From assembly GCF_003935895.2 (NCBI RefSeq), contig NZ_CP054058.1:2337177-2401176 (forward strand): a DNA stretch of 64,000 nucleotides. The letters are read 5' to 3'. Positions 8,249 to 17,855 of the stretch are shown piece after piece (within the stretch, counting starts at the first letter, position 1; every line of letters starts with the position of its first letter). The translations under genes were made by a program, and so were the position numbers. Under the pieces are notes generated by a model. That model searched no databases, was not told the DNA's origin, and saw nothing but the letters and a program-made list of their open reading frames with translations. This stretch comes from Scandinavium goeteborgense. GTDB lineage: Bacteria > Pseudomonadota > Gammaproteobacteria > Enterobacterales > Enterobacteriaceae.

Positions 8249-9179
8249 CGAATGCTCCCAGACGTTTCACGAACGCCAGATAAAGCGCGATTAACACAAT
8301 CGGCACGATGGTGAACGCCGCCGCCATGGGCATGTTGCCGATCGCCCCCTGCTGCACGTAAACCATATTGCCGATGAAATACCCCGGCGGGCCGACCAGC
8401 TGCGGCACAATGAAATCGCCCAGCGTCAGGGAGAAGGTAAAAATCGACCCGGCCGCAATACCTGGAATAGCCAGCGGCAAAACCACGTAGCGGAACGTCT
8501 GGCGTGGGTACGCGCCTAAATCCGCCGACGCCTGCAACAGCGACGGCGGCAAACGCTCAAGCGCGGCCTGAACCGGTAAGATCATGAACGGTAGCCAGAT
8601 GTAGACGAACACCAGGAAGCGGCCAAAGCCAGACGTTGACAGCGTGTTGCCGCCGACGGCGGGCAGCAGCAGAAATTCATTGAGCAGCCCTTCCAGCCCC
8701 ATGTAGCCAAGAAACCACTGCGCTACGCCGTCTTTCGCCAGCAGCAGCGTCCAGGCGTAGGCTTTGACGATGTAGCTCGCCCACATCGGCAGCATTACCG
8801 CGATGTAAAAGAAGGCTTTCCATTTGCCACGGGTGTAGCGCGCCATATACCACGCCATCGGAAACGCCAGAATCGCGCTGGCGAGGGTGACGGAAATCGC
8901 CATTACCAGCGTGCGTACGATGATGTCGTAGTTAGCCGGGTTAAACAGCGCCTTGAGATTGGCGAGCGTCAGGTCCGGCGTCACCGACATGGTGAAATCG
9001 TCGAAGGTGTAGAACCCCTGCCACAACAGGGTCAGCAGCGAGCCGAGATACACCACGCCGAACCACATCAGCGGCCCGAGCAGCAGCAAAAACAGCGCCA
9101 GCGACGGCTTACGCCAGAACAACCCGGACAGCCGACCGGCGCGGGTGGCAGAAGGTAACGGTGCAAGGCTCATGGTCAT
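8238..9179 (-). CDS. ydcU: ABC transporter permease YdcU
   Basis: 313 aa from the ATG at 9179, which overlaps the ydcT stop as ATGA. A longer frame to 9221 is not needed, and the chosen start aligns with E. coli YdcU (313 aa). PotB-like permease with an N-terminal membrane span near residue 30 ([20 protein letters not shown]) and the EAA motif [20 protein letters not shown]. It forms the channel with YdcV. Confidence 0.92.
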   Translation of the reverse strand: MTMSLAPLPSATRAGRLSGLFWRKPSLALFLLLLGPLMWFGVVYLGSLLTLLWQGFYTFDDFTMSVTPDLTLANLKALFNPANYDIIVRTLVMAISVTLASAILAFPMAWYMARYTRGKWKAFFYIAVMLPMWASYIVKAYAWTLLLAKDGVAQWFLGYMGLEGLLNEFLLLPAVGGNTLSTSGFGRFLVFVYIWLPFMILPVQAALERLPPSLLQASADLGAYPRQTFRYVVLPLAIPGIAAGSIFTFSLTLGDFIVPQLVGPPGYFIGNMVYVQQGAIGNMPMAAAFTIVPIVLIALYLAFVKRLGAFDAL

Positions 9180-10192
9180 CTCACCCCTCCGTCCAGCGGG
9201 ACCATGGCCTCCCGCGACCACGATGCCAGCACGTTCTGGCCCGGCGTCGGGCCAGCAGGCACGATGCCCCCGGTGAAATTCCCCTGACTCACCAGCAGCT
9301 TTTCACCACCGGATAACCGAATTTCATAGCGGGTCGCCGCGCCCTGATACTGCACTGCCTGCACCACGCCGTTGACCTGAATATCGCCTCCCGCATCAAG
9401 CCGAATATGCTCCGGGCGCAGTGACCATTGTCCGGTCATGCCGCACAGCTTCAGGGTTTGCGCGGAATCAAAAACGTTTGAAGTGCCGACAAAACTGGCG
9501 ACGAACGGCGTGCGCGGGCGCAGATACAGCTCGCGCGGGGTGTCGACCTGCTCAATGCCACCGTTGTTAAACACCGCCACGCGGTCAGACATCGACAGCG
9601 CTTCGCCCTGATCGTGGGTGACAAAAATAAAGGTGATACCCAAATCCTGTTGCAGCTTTTTCAGCTCGAATTGCATCTGTTCGCGCAGCTTGAGATCCAG
9701 CGCGCCAAGCGGTTCATCGAGCAGCAGCACGCGCGGCTGATTGACCAGCGCCCGGGCAATGGCCACGCGCTGACGCTGGCCGCCGGAAAGCTGCGACGGC
9801 TTACGGGTATGCACAAAACCGAGCGCCACTTTTTCCAGCGCTTCCTGGGCCATCGCGTGACGCTGTTTCTTGCCGATACCTTTCACCATCAGCCCGTAGG
9901 CGACGTTGTCGAGAATCGACATATGCGGAAACAGCGCGTAATCCTGGAATACGGTGTTGACGTCGCGCTGCCACGGCGGCAAAACGCTAGCTTCTTTCCC
10001 GAAGATTTTGATGGCGCCGCCGGAAAGCTGTTCGAACCCGGCGATCAACCGCAGGCAGGTGGTTTTGCCGGAGCCTGAAGGCCCCAGCATTGAAAAAAAC
10101 TCCCCATCTTCGATGGAGATACTGACGCCATCCACCGCACGAACATCACCGTACAGACGCGAAACATCCTGAAATTCAACTGCGTACGTCAT
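9176..10192 (-). CDS. ydcT: ABC transporter ATPase YdcT
   Basis: 338 aa. The start at 10192 is an ATG eight bases after GGGAG (the frame runs a little further to a TTG). It has Walker A GPSGSGKT (about residues 37-44), the signature LSGGQRQR, Walker B VLLLDEP, the switch His in THDQGEALS, and a C-terminal TOBE-like domain (LRPEHIRL) as in PotA/UgpC-type importers. It energises YdcU/YdcV. The 3' end overlaps ydcU by 4 bp. Confidence 0.93.
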   Translation of the reverse strand: MTYAVEFQDVSRLYGDVRAVDGVSISIEDGEFFSMLGPSGSGKTTCLRLIAGFEQLSGGAIKIFGKEASVLPPWQRDVNTVFQDYALFPHMSILDNVAYGLMVKGIGKKQRHAMAQEALEKVALGFVHTRKPSQLSGGQRQRVAIARALVNQPRVLLLDEPLGALDLKLREQMQFELKKLQQDLGITFIFVTHDQGEALSMSDRVAVFNNGGIEQVDTPRELYLRPRTPFVASFVGTSNVFDSAQTLKLCGMTGQWSLRPEHIRLDAGGDIQVNGVVQAVQYQGAATRYEIRLSGGEKLLVSQGNFTGGIVPAGPTPGQNVLASWSREAMVPLDGGVR

Positions 10193-10209
10193 GTTCAAAC
10201 TCCCGGGTG

Positions 10210-11355
10210 TTAACGACCACCCATAATGGCGATGTAATCTTGCGTCCAGCGACTGTAAGGCACGTACTTACCGCCTTCGGCGATAGGCGTTTTCCAGAAA
10301 GCGATTTTGTCGAAGAAGGTGTAGCCGTTTGTTTCACAGCCTTTTTCACCGAGCAGAGTGCTGGCTTTACACCCTTCCGCCACCACCGGCAGCGAGCCGA
10401 ACCAGGCGGAAACGTCGCCCTGCACTTTTGGCGTCAGCGACCAGTTCATCCATTTGTACGCGCACACCGGGTGTTTGGCTTCCGCATGCAGCATGGTGGT
10501 ATCCGCCCAGCCGGTGACGCCCTCTTTCGGGAACACGGTGGCAATCGGCTGGCTGTCGGCTTTCAGACCGTTGGCCTGATACGGCCAGGAGCTCGAGGCC
10601 ACCACACCTTCGTTTTTGAAGTCGCTCATTTGCACGGTCGCATCGTGCCAGTAGCGGTGGATCAACCCGTGCTGATCGCGCAGTACTTTCAGCACCGCGC
10701 CGTACTGAGTTTCGGTGAGCTGATACGGATCAGAAATACCGAGCTGCGGCTGGGTAGCTTTGACGAACAGCGCCGCATCGGCGATGTAAATCGGGCCGTC
10801 ATAGGCCTGCACGCGCCCTTTGTTGGTTTTGCCGTCCGGCAGAGTTTGTTCGACGAATACCACTTTCCAGCTGTCCGGCGGCGTCGGGAAGGTTTTGGTG
10901 TTGTACATCAACAGGTTCGGGCCCCACTGATACGGCGTGCCGTAAACTTTTCCGCCAACGTTAAACCAGGCGCCTTTTTCCAGACGCGGGTCGAGGGTTT
11001 TCCAGTTAGGGATAAGCGCGGTGTTAATCGGCTGGACGCGTTTGCCCATGATCAGACGCAGCGAGGCATCGCCGGACGCGGTGACCAGGTCATAACCGCC
11101 TTTGGCCATCAGGCTGACCATTTCGTCAGAGGTGGCGGCGGTTTTCACGTTGACCGCACAACCGGTGTCTTTTTCAAACTGGGTCACCCAGTCGTAGTTT
11201 TTATCGCTTTGGCCGCGTTCAACGTAGCCCGGCCAGGCAATAATATCGAGGCGACCTTCTGCTTTACCCAGCGAGGTCGGAGGTTCGGCGGCGTGTGCTG
11301 TCATGATAGTCATACCCAGCGCGCACAGGCTGCTGCGGGCAAATTGCTTGCTCAT
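10210..11355 (-). CDS. ydcS: Periplasmic binding protein YdcS
   Basis: 381 aa, the length of E. coli YdcS. The signal peptide ends near AHA (residues 20-22). The rest is a type 2 periplasmic binding protein of the PotD/spermidine family (DIIAWPGYVERGQ, VKTAATSDEMVSLM, GYDLVTASGDASLR). In E. coli the protein also has reported polyhydroxybutyrate synthase activity. It opens the operon, 17 bp before ydcT, behind AGGAGTAAAACACG. E. coli ydcSTUV is RpoS-dependent and starvation-induced; regulation here is not proven by sequence. Confidence 0.93.
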   Translation of the reverse strand: MSKQFARSSLCALGMTIMTAHAAEPPTSLGKAEGRLDIIAWPGYVERGQSDKNYDWVTQFEKDTGCAVNVKTAATSDEMVSLMAKGGYDLVTASGDASLRLIMGKRVQPINTALIPNWKTLDPRLEKGAWFNVGGKVYGTPYQWGPNLLMYNTKTFPTPPDSWKVVFVEQTLPDGKTNKGRVQAYDGPIYIADAALFVKATQPQLGISDPYQLTETQYGAVLKVLRDQHGLIHRYWHDATVQMSDFKNEGVVASSSWPYQANGLKADSQPIATVFPKEGVTGWADTTMLHAEAKHPVCAYKWMNWSLTPKVQGDVSAWFGSLPVVAEGCKASTLLGEKGCETNGYTFFDKIAFWKTPIAEGGKYVPYSRWTQDYIAIMGGR

Positions 11356-11621
11356 CGTGTTTTACTCCTGTCGGAATTAATCAGGCGGCAGCCGTGCCGT
11401 AAAAATATGTCCCCGGAACCTGTCCCCGTAAGCGTTATTGGCGCAGAGGCTCTTAATAACCGTAGACGGCGGAATACAGACTTACCCGTGCGAAACGGGA
11501 AATTTCACCAGGTTGTGACAAAGGGCGCATTACGTTGAAAGCCCAGCGAGTTATCTGAACTAAATGCAGTATAGACAAGGTGTTAAGCATGATGCGAGGT
11601 ATGCGTATTTCCTATGGCGCG

Positions 11622-11674
11622 CAAAAAAAAATAACCCGACGGGAATTTATCCATTCATTGTCGGGTTATTTTCA
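11622..11674. terminator. Bidirectional terminator between ydcR and ydcS
   Basis: ATAACCCGAC (11631-11640) and GTCGGGTTAT (11660-11669) form a perfect 10-bp stem with A-run before and TTTTC after. It lies 3' of ydcR. The rest of 11356-11708 is the ydcS promoter region, with no gene that I can see. Confidence 0.8.
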
Positions 11675-11708
11675 TTTCGAGAAAGAGATATTCAGGAAAT
11701 AAGAATGG

Positions 11709-13124
11709 CTATTCGTTAAGCATTTCAATAATAAGCTGACCGAGCATTTTTACGCCCTGCTCTTCACGATCGCTCCAGCCCCAGGCGGTGTTAAAGCGGA
11801 AGAACGACGCCCAGCTGTCGGTGGTCGAAAACATTTTGCCCGGTGCGATGCTGATTTTGTGTGCCAGCGCCCGGGCGCCAAGCTCTCCGGCGTCGAGACC
11901 GGCGGGCAGCTCCAGCCATAAAAAGTAGCCGCTGTCATTATGGTGGATTTTCACTTCGGCGGGTAAATGGCGCAGCAGCGCCTGCCACGCCTGATGTTTG
12001 CGCTCCGCCAACTGACGGCGCAGACGGCGAAGATGGGCGTCATAGCGCTTGGTGCCGAGATAATCGACCAGCGCCATTTGCATTGGTGAGCTGGTCGACA
12101 GCGTGCTCATCAGCTGCAAATGCTGGATGCGCTGCGCGTGTTTGCCCGCCGCCACCCAACCAATGCGGAAGCCTGGCACCAGGCATTTTGAAAATGAACT
12201 GCAGTGCAGCGTCATGTCGTCGCGATCCCAGGCTTTGGCCGGAAGCGGTTTATCGCGGCCAAACCACAGTTCGCTGTAAACGTCGTCCTCAATCAGTACC
12301 ACGTTATGCGCGCTGAGCAGCGCGACCAGCTGCGCTTTTTTCTCCGGGCTGAGGGTAAAACCGAGCGGATTCTGGCTGTTGGTCATCAGCCAACAGGCTT
12401 TCACCGGATACTCTTTCAGAGCCTGCTCCAGGGCGACCATATCGATGCCCTCTTTCACATCTGACGCCACCGACAATGCCTTTAAACGTAAGCGTTCCAG
12501 CGCCTGTAACGCGCCGTAGAAACAGGGGTTTTCGACGATCACCCAATCACCCGGCTCCGTCACCGCCTGCAGGCTGAGGTTCAGCGCTTCAAGGGCTCCG
12601 GCGGTAATCACAATTTCATCCGGCGAAATGTTCATGCCTTGCAACGCATAACGGCGCGCGATGGCGTGACGCAGTTCGGTATTCCCCGGCGGCAGATTTT
12701 CAATCACGCTCATGGCGGTGGCGGTTTTGCTCACCTGCGCCAGGGAACGATTGAGCTGCTGGAGCGGAAACAGGCGCGGATCGGGAAACGCCGAGGCAAA
12801 TGGCAGCACCGCTGCATCGCGGCTGGCCTGAAGAACGCCAAAAATGTAGGTGTTGATGTCCACCGCTTCATCGCGCATCACCTGCGCAGGTGGCGCGGCT
12901 TTCAGCTGTTTCACCGGACGCGGTGCAACGTAATAGCCGGACTGCGGGCGGGCAATGATGCGGCCCTGACTTTCCAGCAGCTGATACGCGTGGCCAACGG
13001 TCATAAAGCTCATGCCGCTGATCGTGACCTGCTCGCGCAGGGACGGCAGGCGATCGCCCGGCTGCCACACGCCAAGGCCAATCTGTTCGGTAATTTGCTG
13101 CGCCAGTTGCTGGTATTTTTTCAT
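11709..13124 (-). CDS. ydcR: MocR-type transcriptional regulator YdcR
   Basis: 471 aa from MKKYQQLAQQI (13124), aligning with E. coli YdcR (468 aa). Upstream in-frame Met codons to 13193 are probably not used. The N-terminal GntR winged helix-turn-helix (about residues 3-70, WQPGDRLPSLREQ) is fused to a PLP-dependent aminotransferase-like domain with the lysine motif SSFSKCLVPGFRIGW. MocR proteins sense an amine or PLP-linked ligand. It is likely to control a neighbouring operon and itself, and an 8-bp inverted repeat lies just upstream. Confidence 0.92.
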   Translation of the reverse strand: MKKYQQLAQQITEQIGLGVWQPGDRLPSLREQVTISGMSFMTVGHAYQLLESQGRIIARPQSGYYVAPRPVKQLKAAPPAQVMRDEAVDINTYIFGVLQASRDAAVLPFASAFPDPRLFPLQQLNRSLAQVSKTATAMSVIENLPPGNTELRHAIARRYALQGMNISPDEIVITAGALEALNLSLQAVTEPGDWVIVENPCFYGALQALERLRLKALSVASDVKEGIDMVALEQALKEYPVKACWLMTNSQNPLGFTLSPEKKAQLVALLSAHNVVLIEDDVYSELWFGRDKPLPAKAWDRDDMTLHCSSFSKCLVPGFRIGWVAAGKHAQRIQHLQLMSTLSTSSPMQMALVDYLGTKRYDAHLRRLRRQLAERKHQAWQALLRHLPAEVKIHHNDSGYFLWLELPAGLDAGELGARALAHKISIAPGKMFSTTDSWASFFRFNTAWGWSDREEQGVKMLGQLIIEMLNE

Positions 13125-13146
13125 CGTCGATTTTACCGCCATTTTC

Positions 13147-13187
13147 ATAACAGTAATAAAAAATATCATGATTTCTGTAACTGTTAT
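13147..13187. promoter_or_regulatory. Candidate operator between ydcR and cioA
   Basis: ATAACAGT (13147-13154) and ACTGTTAT (13180-13187) are a perfect 8-bp inverted repeat, centres 33 bp apart (about three helical turns), in the divergent ydcR/cioA spacer. That geometry suits a dimeric regulator such as YdcR. Binding by YdcR is inference. Confidence 0.5.
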
Positions 13188-13273
13188 AGACAAATAAGCC
13201 CCGACTATTTCTGCTACTCCAGGGCCGTAATCCTTACCATGATTGCGATCGCTGTTTTATGTCGAGGTTGTCC

Positions 13274-14473
13274 ATGTTTGGTCTTGATGCTTTTCATCTG
13301 GCGCGGATTCAGTTCGCGTTCACAGTCTCTTTTCACATTATTTTTCCGGCCATTACCATCGGGCTTGCCAGTTATCTGGCGGTGCTCGAAGGATTATGGC
13401 TGAAAACCAAAAACCCGGTCTGGCGCTCGCTGTGGGCGTTTTGGTCGAAAATTTTCGCCGTTAACTTTGGTATGGGCGTGGTGTCCGGGCTGGTGATGGC
13501 CTATCAGTTCGGCACCAACTGGAGCGGCTTTTCGCAGTTCGCGGGCAGCATAACCGGCCCGCTGCTGACCTACGAAGTGCTGACCGCCTTCTTCCTCGAA
13601 GCCGGTTTTCTTGGCGTGATGCTGTTCGGCTGGAACAAAGTCGGTCCGGGCCTGCACTTTTTCGCGACCTGCATGGTGGCGCTGGGCACCTTGATGTCGA
13701 CGTTTTGGATCCTGGCGTCGAATAGCTGGATGCAAACCCCGCAGGGTTTTGAAATCGTTAACGGCCAGGTGGTGCCGGTGGACTGGTTCGCGGTGGTGTT
13801 TAACCCGTCGTTCCCGTATCGGCTGCTGCACATGACCATCGCCGCGTTTCTCAGCAGCGCGCTGTTCGTCGGCGCGTCTGCCGCCTGGCATCTGCTGAAA
13901 GGCAACAACACGCCCGCGATTCGCACGATGTTTTCCATGGCGCTGTGGATGACGCTGATTGTCGCGCCGATCCAGGCGCTGGTCGGCGATATGCACGGCC
14001 TGAATACGTTGCAGCATCAACCAGCAAAAATCGCTGCCATCGAAGGCCACTGGGAAAATACGCCGGGTGAGCCAACGCCGCTGCTGCTGCTCGGCGGGCT
14101 GTCGCTGTGGCTGCGTAAAAGCGAGCGCCTGTATACCAGTAAACCGTTCCTGCGATTTGCGCTGTGGATGGGGCCGTCCGGGCTGATTGCCATACTGGCG
14201 GGCTGGGTAACGACCGAAGTTGGCCGCCAGCCGTGGGTGGTGTACGGCCTGCAACGCACCAAAGATGCGGTATCGGCGCACGGTGATTTGCACATGAGCG
14301 TCAGCCTGCTGGCGTTCTTTATCGTCTATTCATCGGTGTTTGGCGTGGGCTACAGCTACATGATTCGGCTGATCCGCAAAGGGCCGAAAACCTGGGAGCC
14401 TGACGCTCACGGCACCGCTGCGCGCCCACTCTCCGCCGCGATCGACGGTTATCAACATAAGGAGACCCGCTAA
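13274..14473 (+). CDS. cioA: Cyanide-insensitive bd-type quinol oxidase subunit I
   Basis: The start MFGLDAFHLARIQ at 13274 has GAGG six bases upstream; an earlier ATG at 13259 has no ribosome site. The 399-aa product is shorter than CydA because the Q-loop is short, typical of CioA. His21 in VSFHIIFP and the later LHMTIAAF and GLNTLQHQPAK segments match conserved haem/quinol regions, and GMGVVSGLVMAYQFG is the conserved helix near the haem d site. The enzyme oxidises quinol and reduces O2 without pumping protons. It is the first gene of a three-gene operon overlapping cioB. Confidence 0.9.
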   Translation: MFGLDAFHLARIQFAFTVSFHIIFPAITIGLASYLAVLEGLWLKTKNPVWRSLWAFWSKIFAVNFGMGVVSGLVMAYQFGTNWSGFSQFAGSITGPLLTYEVLTAFFLEAGFLGVMLFGWNKVGPGLHFFATCMVALGTLMSTFWILASNSWMQTPQGFEIVNGQVVPVDWFAVVFNPSFPYRLLHMTIAAFLSSALFVGASAAWHLLKGNNTPAIRTMFSMALWMTLIVAPIQALVGDMHGLNTLQHQPAKIAAIEGHWENTPGEPTPLLLLGGLSLWLRKSERLYTSKPFLRFALWMGPSGLIAILAGWVTTEVGRQPWVVYGLQRTKDAVSAHGDLHMSVSLLAFFIVYSSVFGVGYSYMIRLIRKGPKTWEPDAHGTAARPLSAAIDGYQHKETR

Positions 14474-15483
14474 TGGGCATCGACTTATCGGTTATCTGGT
14501 TTGTGATTATCGTCTTCGCCACCCTGATGTACATCGTGATGGACGGTTTCGATTTGGGCATCGGCATTCTGTTCCCCTTTGTGCGCGGCCTCGAAGAACG
14601 CGACGTGATGGTCAACAGCGTCGCCCCGGTGTGGGACGGGAATGAAACCTGGCTGGTTCTCGGCGGTGCGGCGCTGTTCGGCGCGTTCCCGCTGGCCTAC
14701 GCGGTGATCATCGACGCCCTGACTATTCCGCTGACGTTAATGCTGATCGGTCTTATTTTCCGCGGCGTGGCCTTTGAATTTCGCTTCAACGCTACGCCCT
14801 CGCATCGCCCGTTCTGGGACCGCGCCTTTATGGGCGGCTCAATTCTCGCCACCTTCTGTCAGGGCGTAGTGGTTGGCGCGGTGCTGAACGGTTTTCCCGT
14901 TCACAACCGGGCGTTTGCCGGAAGCGCGTTCGACTGGCTGACGCCGTTCACCCTATTTTGCGGCATCGGTCTGGTGGTGGCGTATGCACTGCTCGGCGCG
15001 ACATGGCTGGTGATGAAAAGTGAAGATCCGTTGCAGGCGAAAATGCGCAGTGTCTCGCGAGGGTTAATACTAACAATGCTGGCGGTGATTGCCGTTATCA
15101 GCCTGTGGACGCCGTTGGCGCACGGGGCGATTGCCGAACGTTGGTTCAGCCTGCCGAACCTGTGGTATTTGCTGCCGGTTCCGGGTCTGACGCTGATTGT
15201 GGCCTTTGGCTTGTGGCGCACGCTGGCGAATAATGCGTGTCATGCGGCGCCGTTTTTACTGACGCTGGGGCTGATTTTCTTAGGCTTTAGCGGGCTGGGC
15301 GTCAGCATCTGGCCGAATCTTATTCCGCCGGATATCAGCCTGTGGCAGGCCGCGGCGCCGCCACAAAGTCAGGGCTTCATGCTGGTCGGCGCGTTGATTA
15401 TCATCCCGATAATCCTGGTGTATACCTTCTGGAGTTATTACGTGTTTCGCGGAAAAGTGCAGACTGGCGAGGGGTATCACTGA
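14473..15483 (+). CDS. cioB: Cyanide-insensitive bd-type quinol oxidase subunit II
   Basis: 336 aa, a CydB-family integral membrane protein starting MGIDLSVIWFVIIVF, with the family motifs DGFDLGIG and WDGNETWLV near the N-terminus and eight or so hydrophobic segments. The ATG overlaps the cioA stop (TAATG), so the subunits are coupled. Together with CioA it forms the oxidase dimer in the inner membrane. Confidence 0.9.
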   Translation: MGIDLSVIWFVIIVFATLMYIVMDGFDLGIGILFPFVRGLEERDVMVNSVAPVWDGNETWLVLGGAALFGAFPLAYAVIIDALTIPLTLMLIGLIFRGVAFEFRFNATPSHRPFWDRAFMGGSILATFCQGVVVGAVLNGFPVHNRAFAGSAFDWLTPFTLFCGIGLVVAYALLGATWLVMKSEDPLQAKMRSVSRGLILTMLAVIAVISLWTPLAHGAIAERWFSLPNLWYLLPVPGLTLIVAFGLWRTLANNACHAAPFLLTLGLIFLGFSGLGVSIWPNLIPPDISLWQAAAPPQSQGFMLVGALIIIPIILVYTFWSYYVFRGKVQTGEGYH

Positions 15484-15608
15484 TGCAACAACCCTTATAC
15501 AAACAGCTATTGTGGATGGTGATTTTTTGGGGCGGTAGCGTGCTGACGCTGGCGGCGGTGGGTATGTTTTTCCGGCTGCTGATGAGCGCAGCGGGGTTTA
15601 CGTCTTAA
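15483..15608 (+). CDS. DUF2474 small membrane subunit of the Cio oxidase
   Basis: 41 aa, beginning MQQPLYKQLLWMVIFWGGS. The ATG overlaps the cioB stop (TGATG). One membrane span (about residues 9-33). Small DUF2474 proteins commonly follow cioAB and are thought to be accessory subunits comparable to CydX. The assignment rests on position, size and the conserved W-x-x-x-x-W-G-G-S segment. Confidence 0.8.
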   Translation: MQQPLYKQLLWMVIFWGGSVLTLAAVGMFFRLLMSAAGFTS

Positions 15609-15613
15609 ACAAG

Positions 15614-15690
15614 TTGCCCGGTGGCGCTTACACTTACCGGGCCTACAATACCAACACGCGTAGGCCTGATCAGCGCAGCGCCATCAGGCA
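15614..15690. repeat. REP/BIME pair
   Basis: TTGCCCGGTGGCGCTTACAC...CCGGGCCTAC followed by GTAGGCCTGATCAGCGCAGCGCCATCAGGCA, between the convergent cio operon and rlhA. It may act as the 3' end of both transcripts. Confidence 0.85.
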
Positions 15691-17652
15691 TTAGCCTTTG
15701 CGTTTCGGCAAGGTCTTCATCAATTCATCCGGGCTGACCGAGGCCACAATACTACCCGGGTGCGGCATCTTGAGGATGTGATTTTTCATTTTGCCGATAA
15801 CGTGCATTTCGCACGGACGGCAATCGAATTTCAGGGTCAGCACTTCGTCGCCGTTGATCAACTGCATCGGCGTCGCCTTCCAGCTCTTGATGTTGCCTTT
15901 CGCCTGTTTCGGGCACAGGTTAAACGCAAAACGCAGGCAGTGTTTGGTGATCATCACCGGCACGTCGCCCTTCTCTTCGTGCGCTTCATACGCCGCATCA
16001 ATCAATTGCACGCCGTAGAGATGATAAAACTCACGCGCTTTATGGTTATAAACGTTACTTAAGAACGACAGATGCGTTTCTGGGTACACCGGCGCAGGCG
16101 TAGAAACGGCCTTGCGACTGCCGCGCTGATACGCGGCCAGACGCGCCACGTCGAGCATGTCCACCGTTTCACGACGCAACTGGTTCAGCAGGCTGTTTGG
16201 CACAAACAGCGCGCCCGGCAGGTTCACCTGCACATCGCGCGGGTAGTAAATGGTCTGGCCGAGTTTCGCCACGCCGTCCTGCAAATTGCTCATCGCTTTT
16301 TCGGCATTCGACGCTTCTTCAAAATTACCGTCCAGCGTATGGGTCACGGTCACGCCGTCTTCGCTGGTAAGTGTCAAAATTAGCTGTTCCTGCCAGCCGC
16401 CAATTTCGATATCCACCGCAATGCGGCGTTCGCTGGAGGTTTTGGTCAGCGCCTGCGACCAGTTGTGGTCGAGGTTACGGTTAAGCGCGGCGTTCAGACG
16501 GGCTTTATACAGATCCGCAGGCATTTCATTCGGATACACGCGATAGCGATTTTCAGCGGTTTTTTCCACGGTATTGGCACGGAAGCCGACAATTTCACGC
16601 TTGATCATCACATTCAGGCCGTCACCGTTCGCCAGCGGTTCGGTCACCTGGACGTCGAGGTGATCTTTGCTGACCTTCAGCACTTCGCCCACCGGCAAGC
16701 CGATAAACTTCGGTGAGTCGAACGCGCCGATGTCGCCTTTACGCGCATTCACGAAATAGTCGGTGCTGCCGCGATGGAAGGTTTTGTCGGTCGACGGAAT
16801 GAAGAAATGTTCGGTGCGCCCGGCGGAAGCACGCGCCAGGTCGCCGCGGTCTTCGATAATCGCATCCAGCATCTGGCGATAGTGCGCGGTGATGTTCTTC
16901 ACGTAGCTCATGTCTTTGTAGCGCCCTTCAATCTTGAAGGAGCGCACGCCTGCGTCGATCAGCGCCGCCAGGTTCGCGGTCTGGTCGTTGTCTTTCATCG
17001 ACAGTAGGTGTTTATCGTACGCCACCACGCGGCCCTGATCGTCTTTCAGGGTGTATGGCAGACGGCACGCCTGGGAGCAGTCGCCGCGGTTGGCGCTGCG
17101 TCCGGTATGAGCGTGAGAAATGTTGCACTGGCCGGAATACGCTACGCACAGCGCGCCGTGAATGAAGAATTCGATATTGGCGTCGGTGGCCTGATGAATG
17201 GCTTTGATTTGCTGCAAGTCCAGCTCACGCGCCAGTACGATTTGACTGAATCCAACGTCGGAAAGGAATTTCGCTTTCTCGACGGTGCGAATGTCGCACT
17301 GGGTGCTGGCGTGCAGCTCAATTGGCGGGATATCGAGCTGCATCACGCCCATGTCCTGCACGATCAGCGCATCCACGCCGGTCTGGTACAGGTCGGTAAT
17401 CAGCTTTTGCGCAGGCTCAAGCTCATCATCATGAAGAATGGTGTTCAGCGTCACGAAGATTTTTGCGCCATAGCGATGGGCAAACGGCACCAGCCCGGCG
17501 ATGTCGCTCAGGCTGTTGCTGGCATTGTGACGGGCACCAAAGCCGGGACCGCCGATGTACACCGCATCCGCGCCGTGAAGAATCGCTTCACGGGCAATGC
17601 TGGCGTCACGGGCCGGGCTCAGGAGTTCAAGATGATGGTTTTGCAGGCGCAT
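15691..17652 (-). CDS. rlhA: 23S rRNA 5-hydroxycytidine C2501 synthase RlhA
   Basis: 653 aa from MRLQNHHLELL (17652), the same length as E. coli RlhA (YdcP). It is a U32-family protein that hydroxylates C2501 of 23S rRNA using prephenate-dependent chemistry. Visible family features are ELLSPARD at the start, HGADAVYIGG, HGALCVAYSGQC and the Cys-rich CSQACRLPY segment, with further Cys near the C-terminus (CLRFAFNLCPKQ, FDCRPCEMH). A seven-codon longer frame lacks support. Monocistronic. Confidence 0.93.
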   Translation of the reverse strand: MRLQNHHLELLSPARDASIAREAILHGADAVYIGGPGFGARHNASNSLSDIAGLVPFAHRYGAKIFVTLNTILHDDELEPAQKLITDLYQTGVDALIVQDMGVMQLDIPPIELHASTQCDIRTVEKAKFLSDVGFSQIVLARELDLQQIKAIHQATDANIEFFIHGALCVAYSGQCNISHAHTGRSANRGDCSQACRLPYTLKDDQGRVVAYDKHLLSMKDNDQTANLAALIDAGVRSFKIEGRYKDMSYVKNITAHYRQMLDAIIEDRGDLARASAGRTEHFFIPSTDKTFHRGSTDYFVNARKGDIGAFDSPKFIGLPVGEVLKVSKDHLDVQVTEPLANGDGLNVMIKREIVGFRANTVEKTAENRYRVYPNEMPADLYKARLNAALNRNLDHNWSQALTKTSSERRIAVDIEIGGWQEQLILTLTSEDGVTVTHTLDGNFEEASNAEKAMSNLQDGVAKLGQTIYYPRDVQVNLPGALFVPNSLLNQLRRETVDMLDVARLAAYQRGSRKAVSTPAPVYPETHLSFLSNVYNHKAREFYHLYGVQLIDAAYEAHEEKGDVPVMITKHCLRFAFNLCPKQAKGNIKSWKATPMQLINGDEVLTLKFDCRPCEMHVIGKMKNHILKMPHPGSIVASVSPDELMKTLPKRKG

Positions 17653-17855
17653 CGTTATTATCCGTTGGGTCAAAATGGCGGCTATTGTAGTCAGAAGTGA
17701 GGCGCGGCGAAATCATTTTCCACGCCCTAAGAATGGCCTTTTTCCAGATACCGGCAAAGCATTGAAGAAATTGCTATTTCCGGGCGCAGCGGCGGCGACG
17801 TACAGTGGCTACGTATTCCGGATTTTTCCTCGTCACGTTGTGAAGTGTTATTTTT

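Noticed and set aside
11378-11396. GG-N10-GC element upstream of ydcS on the minus strand resembling a sigma-54 promoter
   Set aside because: Only the invariant GG and GC fit; the TTGC part reads CCGC and it sits very close to the start codon.
10207-11538. 443-aa open frame on the plus strand antisense to ydcS
   Set aside because: It mirrors the codon structure of ydcS, has no ribosome site and an Arg/His-rich composition typical of a shadow frame.
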